Source: Methylobacterium sp.
GTDB taxonomy: Bacteria; Pseudomonadota; Alphaproteobacteria; Rhizobiales; Beijerinckiaceae
Direction: 5' to 3'
Length of the DNA: 40,717 nucleotides
Assembly (NCBI GenBank): GCA_013823325.1
Contig: PNLY01000050.1
Coordinates: forward strand, 1-40,717
Part shown: positions 27,282-35,946 of the stretch, piece by piece
Numbering within the stretch: the first letter of the stretch is position 1
Layout: each line of letters opens with the position of its first letter
The notes under the pieces: generated by a model
Told to the model about the DNA's origin: nothing
The model's database searches: none
What the model saw: the letters and a program-made list of their open reading frames with translations, nothing else
Program-made: the position numbers and the translations under genes

Positions 27282-28079
27282 TCAAAGCGCGTCGAGTGCC
27301 GCCTTGAGCACGCGCAGGTCGCGCCAGGCTAGGCGCTTCTGCAAGGGCTGACGCAGGAGATAGGCCGGATGCAGCGTCGCGATCGCCCGGATCATCCGCC
27401 TGCCGGTGTCATATTCCATCCAGCGGCCGCGCGAGGCGAGGATGCCAGAGACTCCCAGCAGCCCCTGCGCCGAGGGACCGCCGATGCAGACCAGGATGTC
27501 CGGATCGACCAGCTCGATCTGGCGCTGGATGAAGGGCAGGCAGATCGCGACCTCCTGCGGTGTCGGCGTGCGGTTGCCGGGCGGACGCCAGGGCAGGAGA
27601 TTGGCGATGTAGACATGCTCCTGCCGGTTGAGCCCGATCGCGGCCAGCATCCGATCGAGCAATTGGCCGGAGCGGCCGACGAAGGGCAGGCCGATCCGGT
27701 CCTCGTCGGCGCCGGGCGCCTCGCCGACGAACATCACCTTCGCGGCCGGGTTGCCATCGGCGAAGACGAGGTTCTTGGCGGTCGCCTTGAGCGGGCAGCC
27801 TTCGAAGCTGGCGAGCGCCGTCTTGAGCGCGTCCAGCGTCGTCGCCTCGCGCGCCAGCGCCCGCGCCGACAGCGCGGCCTCGTCCGGCGGAGTGGCCGCC
27901 GCCACGGCCACCGGGCGTCGCGCCTGCTGCGCAGCGACTTGAGGGCGTGCGACAGGCTGTCGCGCCGGCTCGGGTGCAGCTGCGAAATGGTCGTGCGGCG
28001 TCTCGTCGAGCGCCTCGGTCACGCCCATTTCGGCGTACCAGGCGATCAATTCGGCTGCGGAGACGGCGTCGAGCGACAT
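27282..28079 (-). CDS. Uracil-DNA glycosylase, family 4-like with incomplete iron-sulfur ligands
   Basis: The 265-residue product has the family 4 motifs GEAPGADEDRIGLPFVG (from residue 120) and HPAYLL (His237), plus PPGNRTPTPQE, so it should cut uracil from DNA. Family 4 enzymes use four cysteines for a 4Fe-4S cluster. Here the first is Phe92 and the third is Trp164 (in PWRPPGNR), while Cys95 and Cys180 remain. A cluster is therefore unlikely to form in the usual way. Residues 25-80 are a Pro/Ala-rich linker after a short helical head (LIAWYAEMGV). The start at 28079 was chosen at the conserved head. It is divergent from the ETF-QO gene. Confidence 0.88.
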   Translation of the reverse strand: MSLDAVSAAELIAWYAEMGVTEALDETPHDHFAAAPEPARQPVARPQVAAQQARRPVAVAAATPPDEAALSARALAREATTLDALKTALASFEGCPLKATAKNLVFADGNPAAKVMFVGEAPGADEDRIGLPFVGRSGQLLDRMLAAIGLNRQEHVYIANLLPWRPPGNRTPTPQEVAICLPFIQRQIELVDPDILVCIGGPSAQGLLGVSGILASRGRWMEYDTGRRMIRAIATLHPAYLLRQPLQKRLAWRDLRVLKAALDAL

Positions 28080-28200
28080 GGGCGGGAGAATAGAGCGGCG
28101 TTCGGAACGAAGCGAGCCCCTTCGCTGTTGCAAAATGAACGGGAGCCCCGGATAGAGGAATTCCAATCAGCCCGGCGGCAGCGCTTGGCGGGTTGATCAA

Positions 28201-28222
28201 GATAGTTCATATATAAACTATC
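28201..28222. promoter_or_regulatory. AT-rich palindrome between the UDG gene and ETF-QO
   Basis: GATAGTT and AACTATC form a 7-base inverted repeat with an 8-base AT-rich spacer (CATATATA), 22 bases in all, in otherwise GC-rich DNA. The size and symmetry fit a TetR-family operator. It starts 57 bases before the ETF-QO gene and overlaps a TATAAA that could be its -10. Confidence 0.5.
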
Positions 28223-28257
28223 CAACGAGACATAGCCGGCGCGGGGTGGAGGGCAGC

Positions 28258-29937
28258 ATGGATCTGAAGGAAGCGCAGAGCACGCCGCGCGAGAGCATGG
28301 ACTATGACGTCGTCATCGTCGGCGCCGGTCCGGCCGGGCTCGCCGCCGCGATCCGGCTGAAGCAGCTTGACGAAGCCATCTCTGTCGTCGTGGTCGAGAA
28401 GGGCTCCGAGGTCGGCGCGCACATCCTTTCCGGCGCGGTCATCGACCCGATCGGCCTCGACAAGTTGCTGCCGGACTGGCGCGAGGACGAGGCTCGCCCG
28501 CTGCATACGCAGGTGACCGAGGACGTCTTCTATTTCCTCGGCCCGGCCGGCGGGGTGCGCCTGCCGAACTTCGCCATGCCGAAGCTGATGAACAATCACG
28601 GCAACTTCGTCGGCTCGCTCGGCCTTGTCGCCCGTTATCTCGCGGCGCGCGCCGAGGCTCTCGGCGTCGAGATCTATCCGGGCTTCGCCGCTGCCGAGCT
28701 GCTTTACAACGAGGACGGTTCTGTCGCCGGCATCGCCACTGGCGACATGGGCATCGCCAAGGACGGCACGGTCTCCGACCGCTTCACCCGCGGCATGGAG
28801 CTGCGCGGACGCTATACCTTGCTCGGTGAGGGCGCGCGTGGCTCGCTCTCCAAGATCGCGATCAAGCGCTTTGCCTTGGACGAGGGGCGCGAGCCGCAGA
28901 AATACGGCATCGGCCTCAAGGAGATCTGGCAGGTTAAGCCGGAGAAGTTCAGGAAGGGGCTGGTGCAGCACTCCTTCGGCTGGCCGCTCGACATGTCGAC
29001 CGGCGGCGGCTCCTTCCTCTACCATTTCGACGACAACCTGGTCTCGGTCGGCTTCGTCGTCCACCTGAACTATTCCAACCCGACGCTCTCGCCCTTCGAC
29101 GAGTTCCAGCGCTTCAAGACCCACCCGATGATCCGCGACGTCTTCGAGGGTGCTAAGCGCCTCTCCTATGGCTCGCGCGCCATTACCGAAGGAGGCTGGC
29201 AGTCGGTGCCGAAACTGACCTTCCCGGGTGGGGCGCTCATCGGCTGCGCCGCCGGCTTCGTCAACGTGCCGCGCATCAAGGGCAGCCACAACGCTATCCT
29301 GTCGGGCATGCTGGCGGCCGAACATCTCGTGCCGGCGCTGGCGGCGGGCCGCTCGCATGACATGGTCGACGGCATCGAGGAGAGCTGGCGCGCCTCCGAG
29401 ATCGGGCGGGACCTGAAGCCGGTGCGCAACGTCAAGCCGCTCTGGTCGAAACTCGGCACGGTCGGCGGCGTCATGCTCGGCGGCATCGACATGTGGCTGA
29501 ACCAGCTCTTCGGCTGGTCGCCCTTCGGCACGCTGAAGCACGGCAAGCCCGACCATGCCACACTGAAGCCGATCGGCATGGTCAAGCCGATCGTCTATCC
29601 CAAGCCTGACGGCAAGATCTCCTTCGACAAGCTCTCTTCCGTCTTCCTCTCGGCGACCAATCACGAGGAGGATCAGCCGGCGCATCTGAAGCTGACCGAT
29701 CCGAACGTGCCGGTACTGCAGAACCTGCCGATCTATGGCGAGCCGGCGCGGCTCTATTGTCCCGCCGGTGTTTACGAGGTGGTCTATGCCGATCCGGAGA
29801 AGCAGTCTCTGCCACGTTTCGTGATCAACGCGCAGAACTGCGTGCACTGCAAGACCTGCGACATCAAGGACCCCTCCCAGAACATCACCTGGACGGTTCC
29901 GGAAGGCGCGGGCGGGCCGAACTACTCGAACATGTGA
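28258..29937 (+). CDS. Electron transfer flavoprotein-ubiquinone oxidoreductase
   Basis: ETF-QO takes electrons from acyl-CoA and other dehydrogenases via ETF and reduces ubiquinone at the membrane. The 559-residue protein has the FAD-binding GAGPAGLAAAIRL (from residue 22), HILSGAVID, the GEGARGSL segment and FVGSLG. Its C-terminal 4Fe-4S domain has four cysteines, one in LYCPAGVYE and three in NCVHCKTCDI. The ATG at 28258 follows GGAGGG; a GTG four codons upstream is less likely. It is a single gene with a possible operator upstream and a strong terminator downstream, which suggests its own regulation, perhaps by fatty-acid signals (inference). Confidence 0.96.
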   Translation: MDLKEAQSTPRESMDYDVVIVGAGPAGLAAAIRLKQLDEAISVVVVEKGSEVGAHILSGAVIDPIGLDKLLPDWREDEARPLHTQVTEDVFYFLGPAGGVRLPNFAMPKLMNNHGNFVGSLGLVARYLAARAEALGVEIYPGFAAAELLYNEDGSVAGIATGDMGIAKDGTVSDRFTRGMELRGRYTLLGEGARGSLSKIAIKRFALDEGREPQKYGIGLKEIWQVKPEKFRKGLVQHSFGWPLDMSTGGGSFLYHFDDNLVSVGFVVHLNYSNPTLSPFDEFQRFKTHPMIRDVFEGAKRLSYGSRAITEGGWQSVPKLTFPGGALIGCAAGFVNVPRIKGSHNAILSGMLAAEHLVPALAAGRSHDMVDGIEESWRASEIGRDLKPVRNVKPLWSKLGTVGGVMLGGIDMWLNQLFGWSPFGTLKHGKPDHATLKPIGMVKPIVYPKPDGKISFDKLSSVFLSATNHEEDQPAHLKLTDPNVPVLQNLPIYGEPARLYCPAGVYEVVYADPEKQSLPRFVINAQNCVHCKTCDIKDPSQNITWTVPEGAGGPNYSNM

Positions 29938-29974
29938 TCGCGGGCCGCCGGTCGGGGCGGGCGCTTGAAATGTG

Positions 29975-30007
29975 AAAGGCCGCGCGGCGTGGACCGCGCG
30001 GCCTTTT
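29975..30007. terminator. Strong intrinsic terminator after ETF-QO
   Basis: AAAGGCCGCGCGG pairs perfectly with CCGCGCGGCCTTT around CGTGGA, followed by TTTTT in total at the right foot. It can serve ETF-QO and, through the A-rich left foot, the small lipoprotein gene on the other strand. Confidence 0.88.
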
Positions 30008-30036
30008 TCATTGTTCAGCCCTGAAAAGGCGACGAA

Positions 30037-30147
30037 TCAGCCCTTGCGGACGATCGGAGCCGGCTTCTCGGGTTCCTTGGTGGCGCAGCCGCCGGCAATG
30101 CCGGCGAGCGTGAGAACGGCCGCGAGCGCGAGCGAGACCTTCTTCAT
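30037..30147 (-). CDS. Small putative lipoprotein (36 residues)
   Basis: A short frame encodes a basic start (MKKVSLALAAVL), a hydrophobic stretch and AGGCATKEP, with Cys21 as the likely lipidated residue. Only about 15 mature residues follow, rich in Lys, Glu and Pro. The lipobox has Ala rather than Leu at -3, which is weaker than the consensus. AGGTG lies about eight bases before the ATG, and the strong hairpin at 29975 follows the stop. Small entericidin-like or hypothetical lipoproteins have this form; I do not assign a function. Confidence 0.7.
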   Translation of the reverse strand: MKKVSLALAAVLTLAGIAGGCATKEPEKPAPIVRKG

Positions 30148-30402
30148 CTGGGAGCACCTTTGACGAATCGCCGCGAATGCGCGGCAAAGCCAAGACTACG
30201 CCTGAAAAATTGACCGAATCCATCAAGCCGACCGCCTGGCCCGGGCGGCTGTGTCTTTTTCACGTCAGCGTGACAGCGATGACGCAGAGCGGGTCGCCGC
30301 TCTTGTCGGAAGGCCCGGAAACGGCCATGTTGACCGCCTAATCGTTCAGGTCACGGTCCCGTCCACGGACCAGTCCCCGGCGCCGGGGCGGACCGAGGGA
30401 GA

Positions 30403-32172
30403 ATGTCGAACGTGACGTTTCAGATCAACGGCCGTAGCGCCGCTCTTGTGCTGGCGTTTGTCGCGGGTTTGCATGTCGGCATGCCGGCTCTCGCGCAGGC
30501 GCGTCCGGTCGAGAAATTCGAGCCGGCCGAAAGCCTCGAAGGCAATTATCTCGCGGCCGTGGTGGCAGGTTCCGCCCGCGATCTCGGCGCCGCCTCGATC
30601 TATCTGCGCGAGGCGATCCGGAACGATCCGCAGAACAGCGAGCTGCTCGAGCGCGGCTTCGTCGCCTTCCTCGCCGACGGCGCGATGAACGAGACCTTCC
30701 GCGCCGCAGAGAAGCTGATCCAGCGCGATGCCACCAACGGCCTCGCCCAGCTCGCGCTTGGCGTGCGCGCGCTCAAGCAGAAGAACTATGCCGCGGCGCG
30801 CACCCAGTTGCAGCGCGGCGGCCGCGGCCGTTCCGCCGACATTACCGCGACCCTGCTCGCTGCCTGGGCCTATTCCGGCTCCGGCGAGACCAATCGCGCC
30901 ATCGATACGCTGGAGCGCCTCAAGGGCGAATCGACCTTCGACCGTTTCCGCGATTTCCATGCCGGGCTGATCCTCGACATCGCTGGGCGCCGCAACGAGG
31001 CGAACCGCCGGCTCAAGGCGGCCTATGACGCCGAGAAGACCAATCTGCGCCTGGTCGATCTCTGGGCCCGCCAGCAGGCGCGCACCGGCGACAGCGAAGC
31101 GGCGCTGGCGACGCTGAACGATTTCGAGCGCAACGTCCGCCCGAACCATCCGGTGGTGCGTGACGCCATCGCCAAGATCGGCAGCAAGGAACCGCTGCAG
31201 CGCATCGTCGGCAACACCCAGCAGGGCGCCGCCGAAGTGCTCTACGGCCTCGCCAGCGCCGGCATTCTTCAGGGCGACGAGGCGACCGCGCTGCTCTATC
31301 TGCGCTTCGCCGTCTATCTCGACCCCGGCCACGACCTCGCCGTGCTGACACTGGCCGACATCCTGGAGCGCGCCAAGCAGACCGAGGACGCCGTCCAGGT
31401 CTATCGCCGCATGCCGGAGAACTCGCCGCTGCGCCCGGTCGCCGACATCCAGATCGGGCTCGGCCTCGAACAGCTCGGCAAGACCGAGGAAGCGGTCAAG
31501 CATCTTGAGGGCATCATCGCGGCTCGGCCCGACGACATCGATGCCACCTCGGCGCTCGGCAACATCTATCGCTCGCGCAAGCGCTTCGAAGAGGCAGCCG
31601 CGACCTATGACAAGGCGGTCGCCAAGCTCGGCACGCCCAGCCGCGCCAACTGGGACCTGTTCTATTCGCGCGGCATCGCCTATGAGCGCATCAAGAAATG
31701 GCCGCAGGCCGAGGCCGACCTGCGCAAGGCTCTCGAGCTGATGCCCGAGGCGCTCGGCCGCGAGCGCGCTCTGGTGCTCAACTATCTCGGCTATTCGCTG
31801 GTCGACCAGAACCTCAAGCTCGAAGAGGCGCTCGGCATGCTGCGCCGCGCCGTCGAGCTGCGCCCGCGTGACGGCTACATCATCGACTCGCTCGGCTGGG
31901 CGCATTACCGCCTCGGCCGCTATGACGAGGCGGTGACGGAGCTCGAGAAGGCGATGGAGCTGCGCCCGTCCGACCCGGTGATCAACGACCATCTCGGCGA
32001 CGTCTACTGGAAGACCGGGCGCTATCTCGAAGCGCGCTATCAGTGGAATTACGCCCGCGATCTCGGGCCGGAGCCCGAGGACCTGACCCGGATCCAGCGC
32101 AAGATCGACAAGGGCCTGGAAGACCCGGCGCCCTCGGCCAGTGCGGCCGAGCCGAAGAAGGATGGCGGCTGA
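30403..32172 (+). CDS. Exported tetratricopeptide repeat protein
   Basis: The 589-residue product has a probable signal peptide (about 1-32, ending PALAQA) and then TPR-type helical pairs almost throughout. The clearest repeats are near residues 335-560 (for example AVQVYRRMPENSP, AEADLRKALELMP, SLGWAHYRLGRYDEAV and HLGDVYWKTGRYLEA). Such proteins are scaffolds for protein complexes in the periplasm or at the envelope. The start is ATG at 30403 after GAGGGAG. Its stop is three bases before ispE, so the two are probably co-transcribed. In many alphaproteobacteria this TPR protein sits next to ispE. The partner is unknown. Confidence 0.9.
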   Translation: MSNVTFQINGRSAALVLAFVAGLHVGMPALAQARPVEKFEPAESLEGNYLAAVVAGSARDLGAASIYLREAIRNDPQNSELLERGFVAFLADGAMNETFRAAEKLIQRDATNGLAQLALGVRALKQKNYAAARTQLQRGGRGRSADITATLLAAWAYSGSGETNRAIDTLERLKGESTFDRFRDFHAGLILDIAGRRNEANRRLKAAYDAEKTNLRLVDLWARQQARTGDSEAALATLNDFERNVRPNHPVVRDAIAKIGSKEPLQRIVGNTQQGAAEVLYGLASAGILQGDEATALLYLRFAVYLDPGHDLAVLTLADILERAKQTEDAVQVYRRMPENSPLRPVADIQIGLGLEQLGKTEEAVKHLEGIIAARPDDIDATSALGNIYRSRKRFEEAAATYDKAVAKLGTPSRANWDLFYSRGIAYERIKKWPQAEADLRKALELMPEALGRERALVLNYLGYSLVDQNLKLEEALGMLRRAVELRPRDGYIIDSLGWAHYRLGRYDEAVTELEKAMELRPSDPVINDHLGDVYWKTGRYLEARYQWNYARDLGPEPEDLTRIQRKIDKGLEDPAPSASAAEPKKDGG

Positions 32173-32175
32173 TCC

Positions 32176-33060
32176 TTGCCCGCCAGATTGGCGACGCGCG
32201 CCCCGGCCAAGGTCAATCTCTCCTTGCGTGTGATCGGCCGCCGCGCCGATGGCTATCATGAGATCGACAGCTTCGTCGCCTTCGCCGGCGTCGGCGACGA
32301 GCTCAGCCTGACGCCGGGGGAAGCCGGTGAGCTGCAGATCTCCGGTCCCTTTGCCGCCGGCCTCTCGACCGGCCCGGACAATCTCGTCCTAAAGGCCGAG
32401 CGCATCCTGCGCGAGGAGATCGCCGGGCTGCGCTCCGGCCGGTTCCATCTCGTCAAGCGCCTGCCGATCGCCTCGGGCATCGGCGGCGGCTCGGCCGATG
32501 CTGCTGCGGCCTTGCGCCTGCTGGCGCGGCTCAACGGGCTGCCGCTCTCGCACCCGGCATTGCTCGCCGCCGCTGGCCGGATCGGCGCCGATGTCCCGGT
32601 CTGCCTGGAGGCGCGCGCTCGCGTGATGCGCGGCATCGGCGAACAGCTCGGCCCGCCCTTGCGCCTGCCGCGCCTGTTCGCGCTGCTGGTCAATCCCGGT
32701 GTCGCGGTCGAGACCGCGCCGGTGTTCCGTGCGCTTGGGCTCCAGGCGGGGCAGGGGCATGCTGGTGGTGCAGAAGCATTCGGCGCAGAAGCGCCTTCTC
32801 CGGAGACCTCGGCGTCTTTGATTGCTGCACTGGCCGCCAGCGGCAACGATCTCGAAGCGCCGGCTCGTACCGTCGCGCCGATGATAGGCGATGTGCTGTC
32901 GGCGTTGTCTGCGCAGCCGGGCTGCCGGCTGGCACGCATGTCCGGTTCTGGTGCGACCTGCTTTGCGCTGTTCGACGATTGCCGCGCCAGCGCCGCGGCC
33001 GGCAAGCTTCTGACGCATGGCTGGCCGCATTGGTGGGCGAAGCCGACTGTGCTGAGATAG
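32176..33060 (+). CDS. ispE: 4-diphosphocytidyl-2-C-methyl-D-erythritol kinase
   Basis: IspE phosphorylates the 2-hydroxyl of CDP-methylerythritol in the non-mevalonate isoprenoid pathway. The 294-residue GHMP kinase has APAKVNLSLRV at the N-terminus, RRADGYHEIDS, the ATP-binding LPIASGIGGGSADAAAALRL and a C-terminal MSGSGATCFALF. The start is TTG at 32176, three bases after the TPR gene; no ATG or GTG fits the conserved N-terminus, so the rare start is required. The next gene for this pathway in the window is the polyprenyl synthase at 33733. Confidence 0.95.
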   Translation: MPARLATRAPAKVNLSLRVIGRRADGYHEIDSFVAFAGVGDELSLTPGEAGELQISGPFAAGLSTGPDNLVLKAERILREEIAGLRSGRFHLVKRLPIASGIGGGSADAAAALRLLARLNGLPLSHPALLAAAGRIGADVPVCLEARARVMRGIGEQLGPPLRLPRLFALLVNPGVAVETAPVFRALGLQAGQGHAGGAEAFGAEAPSPETSASLIAALAASGNDLEAPARTVAPMIGDVLSALSAQPGCRLARMSGSGATCFALFDDCRASAAAGKLLTHGWPHWWAKPTVLR

Positions 33061-33087
33061 GTGCCGCAACTCGCCGGAGGGCGCATC

Positions 33088-33726
33088 ATGACGTTGGCCT
33101 CCTTCTTCGCCTATGTCGGCGTCGCGGCGCTGGTGATCTGCACGCCGGGGCCGGATACGGCGCTGACCATCCGCAACACCTTGCTCGGTGGACGTGCCGG
33201 CGGCTTGCTGACTGCGTTCGGCGTCGCTACGGGCCTGTCGATCTGGGCGTTGGCGACCAGCCTCGGACTCGTGGCGCTGCTGGTGGCGAGCGAGCCGGTC
33301 TTCCGCGCCATTCAATACGTCGGCGCCGCCTATCTGATCTGGCTCTGCGTCATGGCGCTGCGCGAGGCCTTCCGCCGGCAAGGGCAAGCCTCGTCTGCGG
33401 CGCCCGAGCTGTTGCCTCCGCGCCGGCTAGCTCCTGCGACCGCCTATCGGCAGGGGCTGGTCAGCAATCTCGGCAATCCCAAGATCGCGGTCTTCTTTGC
33501 AAGCCTACTGCCGCAGTTCGCAGCCACCAGCGGCAGCTTCACCACGCTGTTCCTGCTCGGGCTGGTCTTCGCGGCGATGACCCTGTTCTGGCTTTCCGCC
33601 TATGCGCTGGTCGTCGCCAAGGCCGGCGACGTGCTGCGACGCTCGCAGGTGAGGCGCGTCATAGAAGCCGTGACCGGCGGGCTCCTGCTGGCGCTGGGCT
33701 TGAGGATCGCGGCTGAGCAGCGCTGA
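33088..33726 (+). CDS. LysE/RhtB-family amino acid exporter
   Basis: The 212-residue membrane protein has about six hydrophobic segments and the LysE/RhtB signature near the start (ICTPGPDTALTIRNTLLGGR). It also has the conserved NLGNPKIAVFFASLLPQF after the central loop. The family exports amino acids or homoserine lactones; the substrate cannot be set from sequence. The ATG at 33088 follows GGAGGG; the GTG at 33061 would add nine polar residues. It is 27 bases after ispE and may be in the same transcript. Confidence 0.9.
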   Translation: MTLASFFAYVGVAALVICTPGPDTALTIRNTLLGGRAGGLLTAFGVATGLSIWALATSLGLVALLVASEPVFRAIQYVGAAYLIWLCVMALREAFRRQGQASSAAPELLPPRRLAPATAYRQGLVSNLGNPKIAVFFASLLPQFAATSGSFTTLFLLGLVFAAMTLFWLSAYALVVAKAGDVLRRSQVRRVIEAVTGGLLLALGLRIAAEQR

Positions 33727-33732
33727 CGCTGT

Positions 33733-34749
33733 TCAGTGCGCCCGCGCCACGCAGAAATCGACGGCGTCGTTTAGCGCCTGCTTCATCGGCGATGACGGGA
33801 ACAGGCCGAGCGCGTCCTTCGCCATCTTGGCGTAATGGCGGGCGCGCTCGATCGTGTCGGCCAAGGCGCCATGCTTGCGCATCAGGGCCTGCGCTTCCGC
33901 GAGGTCGCCGTCGCGCACCTCGCCCTCCTGCAGGGTGCGACGCCAGAAGGCGCGCTCCTCCTCGTTGCCGCGGCGGAAGGAGAGCACCACCGGCAGCGTG
34001 ATCTTGCCCTCGCGGAAATCGTCGCCGACATTCTTGCCGAGCTGGCCCGCGGAGCCGCCATAGTCGAGCGCGTCGTCGACGAGCTGGAAGGCGATGCCGA
34101 GATTGAGCCCGTAGCTGCGGCAGGCGGCGGCTTCGCCCTTGGACGAGCCGGCGATCACCGGCCCGACCTCGCAGGCGGCGGCGAAGAGCTCGGCGGTCTT
34201 GCCGCGGATCACGGCGAGGTACTCGTCCTCGGTCGTCTCCGTGTTCTTGGCGGCGGCGAGCTGCATCACCTCGCCTTCGGCGATGACGGCTGCCGCGGTC
34301 GAGAGGATGTCGAGCGCGCGCAGCGAGCCGACCTCGACCATCATCTTGAAGGCCTGGCCGAGCAGGAAATCGCCGACCAGCACGCTCGCCTCGTTGCCCC
34401 AGAGCATGCGAGCGGCGGCCTTGCCGCGGCGCATGTCGCTCTCGTCGACGACATCGTCGTGCAGGAGCGTCGCCGTGTGCATGAACTCGACGCTCGCTGC
34501 GAGCTTGACATGGCCCTCGCCGCGATAGCCGCAGAGCGCTGCCGTCGCCAGCGTCAGCATCGGCCGCAGGCGCTTACCGCCGGAGGAGATCAGGTGGTTC
34601 GCGACCTCCGGGATCATCGTGACCTCGGAGCCGGTGCGGGACAGGATCATCGCGTTGACGCGTTCCATGTCGGCGCGCGTCAGCCCGACCAGCGGCTCGA
34701 TGCCGCCCTGGCTGGTGTCCTTGTCTTCGAAAGCTACGACGACGCCCAC
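33733..34749 (-). CDS. ispB: Polyprenyl diphosphate synthase (octaprenyl/decaprenyl type)
   Basis: This trans-prenyltransferase makes the side chain of ubiquinone. The 338-residue protein has the first Asp-rich motif in LLHDDVVDESDMRRG, the second in FQLVDDALDYGG, GGKRLRP for pyrophosphate binding, and VGDFLLGQAFKMM. GTG at 34749 is preferred, with GGAG seven bases upstream; a TTG two codons earlier is possible. Chain length (C40 or C50) cannot be read with certainty; most relatives make ubiquinone-10. It converges on the LysE gene and is divergent from the DUF2007 gene. Confidence 0.93.
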   Translation of the reverse strand: MGVVVAFEDKDTSQGGIEPLVGLTRADMERVNAMILSRTGSEVTMIPEVANHLISSGGKRLRPMLTLATAALCGYRGEGHVKLAASVEFMHTATLLHDDVVDESDMRRGKAAARMLWGNEASVLVGDFLLGQAFKMMVEVGSLRALDILSTAAAVIAEGEVMQLAAAKNTETTEDEYLAVIRGKTAELFAAACEVGPVIAGSSKGEAAACRSYGLNLGIAFQLVDDALDYGGSAGQLGKNVGDDFREGKITLPVVLSFRRGNEEERAFWRRTLQEGEVRDGDLAEAQALMRKHGALADTIERARHYAKMAKDALGLFPSSPMKQALNDAVDFCVARAH

Positions 34750-34933
34750 GCGCAAACTCCGGCCTCATTCCCGCGCATCCGCGCGCTATGCCCTTGCCAC
34801 AAAGGTCGCATGCGTGGCCAGCCCCGGCAATCCTTTCGCGACGCAGCAGTTTGACGCTGCACTGCGAGCCCGCTCGTCCCCGCTGGCGATCTTTCCTGTT
34901 GCACAGGGCCGGCCCGGCGGGCTCCATGAGCGC

Positions 34934-35167
34934 ATGCACGAACTCGTCCGCTCCAATGATCTCGTCCTGCTCGGTGCCATCGAGGCGCTGCTGGCCTCGG
35001 CCGATCTCGGTTGCCTGATCGCCGACCAGCACGTCAGCTCGCTCGAAGGCATGATCGGCGCCTTTCCGCGCCGCCTGCTGGTGCGCGAGCAGGACAGCAG
35101 GCGCGCTCGCGCATCGCTGATCGAGGCGGGCTACGGGGATGAGTTGCGTCCCGCCCCTTCGCCATGA
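34934..35167 (+). CDS. DUF2007 small protein
   Basis: The 77-residue product begins MHELVRSNDLVLLGAIEALL and has the DUF2007 pattern: an alternating strand-helix-strand with LIADQHVSSLEG and RLLVREQDSRRA. The family is called a putative signal-transducing protein and often sits beside this methyltransferase in Hyphomicrobiales. The stop overlaps the methyltransferase start (ATGA, four bases), so they are translationally coupled. The ribosome site is weak. An out-of-frame ATG eight bases upstream was not used. Confidence 0.82.
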   Translation: MHELVRSNDLVLLGAIEALLASADLGCLIADQHVSSLEGMIGAFPRRLLVREQDSRRARASLIEAGYGDELRPAPSP

Positions 35168-35946
35168 CGGAAGCGTCCACGGCCGAGTCGTTTCCTGCTC
35201 TCGGCGAGATCGGCGAAGACCGCCTGCTTGGCGGCCGCCTGCGCCTACTGCAACCGGTGAAGGGCCATCGGGCGGGATCGGATGCGATCTTGCTTGCCGC
35301 GGCGATACCGGAGTTGAGCGAGGGGCCGCTCGCCGATTTCGGCGCCGGCGTCGGCACGATCGGGCTCGCCGTCGCGCTGCGCCAGCCGGCGTTGGAGGTC
35401 ATCCTGGTCGAGCGCGATCCGGAGCTCGCGGCGCTCGCAGCGCGCAATGCCGGGCTCAATGGCCTGGAGGGACGGGTGCGTGCCGTGGTCGGGGCGATCG
35501 GCGAGCGCAATGGCGATCTCGCCCGCGAGGGGATCGCGGCTGCATCCATGGCCTGGGTCGCGATGAATCCGCCCTTTTTCGAAGCGGGTGAGGTGCGCGC
35601 CTCGCCGGTCGCCAATCGCCGCGCGGCGCATGTGGCGGGGCAATCGCTCGGCGACTGGCTGAAGGCGGCCCGCCATGTTCTGAAGCCGGGCGGCGGCGTC
35701 AGCATCATCCACCGCGCCGAGGCGCTGGGCACGATTCTCGCCGGGCTGGAGACAGGGTTCGGCGCGGTCGAGATCCGCCCCGTCCACGGCCAGGCGGAGC
35801 GGCCGGCCATACGGGTGATCGTCTCGGCCCGCTTCGGCAGCAAAAAGCCGGCAGCTTTGCTGCCGGCTCTGGTTCTTAACGGTGCGGATGGGCGCTTCAC
35901 CGCTTTCAGCGAAGCGCTCCATCGTGGCGAGGCCGTGCTCGCCTGA
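35164..35946 (+). CDS. TrmN6-like SAM-dependent methyltransferase
   Basis: The 260-residue enzyme resembles TrmN6 (YfiC), which makes N6-methyladenosine at position 37 of tRNA1Val. It has RLLQPVKGHRAGSDAILLA before the SAM loop DFGAGVGTIGLAVAL (58-72), an acidic VERDPELAALAARN, and NPPFF (135-139), the motif of N6-adenine methyltransferases. Its 3' end (35846-35868) is also a hairpin that looks like a terminator for the opposite strand. Coupling to DUF2007 suggests a shared role. The tRNA substrate is inferred. Confidence 0.87.
   Translation: MTEASTAESFPALGEIGEDRLLGGRLRLLQPVKGHRAGSDAILLAAAIPELSEGPLADFGAGVGTIGLAVALRQPALEVILVERDPELAALAARNAGLNGLEGRVRAVVGAIGERNGDLAREGIAAASMAWVAMNPPFFEAGEVRASPVANRRAAHVAGQSLGDWLKAARHVLKPGGGVSIIHRAEALGTILAGLETGFGAVEIRPVHGQAERPAIRVIVSARFGSKKPAALLPALVLNGADGRFTAFSEALHRGEAVLA
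35846..35868 (-). terminator. Intrinsic terminator for the opposite strand, inside the methyltransferase gene
   Basis: On the minus strand, AGCCGGCAGC-AAA-GCTGCCGGCT is followed at once by TTTTTG. The stem is 10 perfect pairs. It begins 88 bases after the stop of the small exported protein at 35956 and lies within the last 100 bases of the convergent methyltransferase gene. Confidence 0.72.

Noticed and set aside
28207..29847. 546-codon minus-strand open frame opposite ETF-QO
   Set aside because: It is an antisense shadow of a confidently identified gene.
30346..32259. 637-codon minus-strand open frame opposite the TPR gene
   Set aside because: It is an antisense shadow; the plus strand encodes clear TPR repeats.
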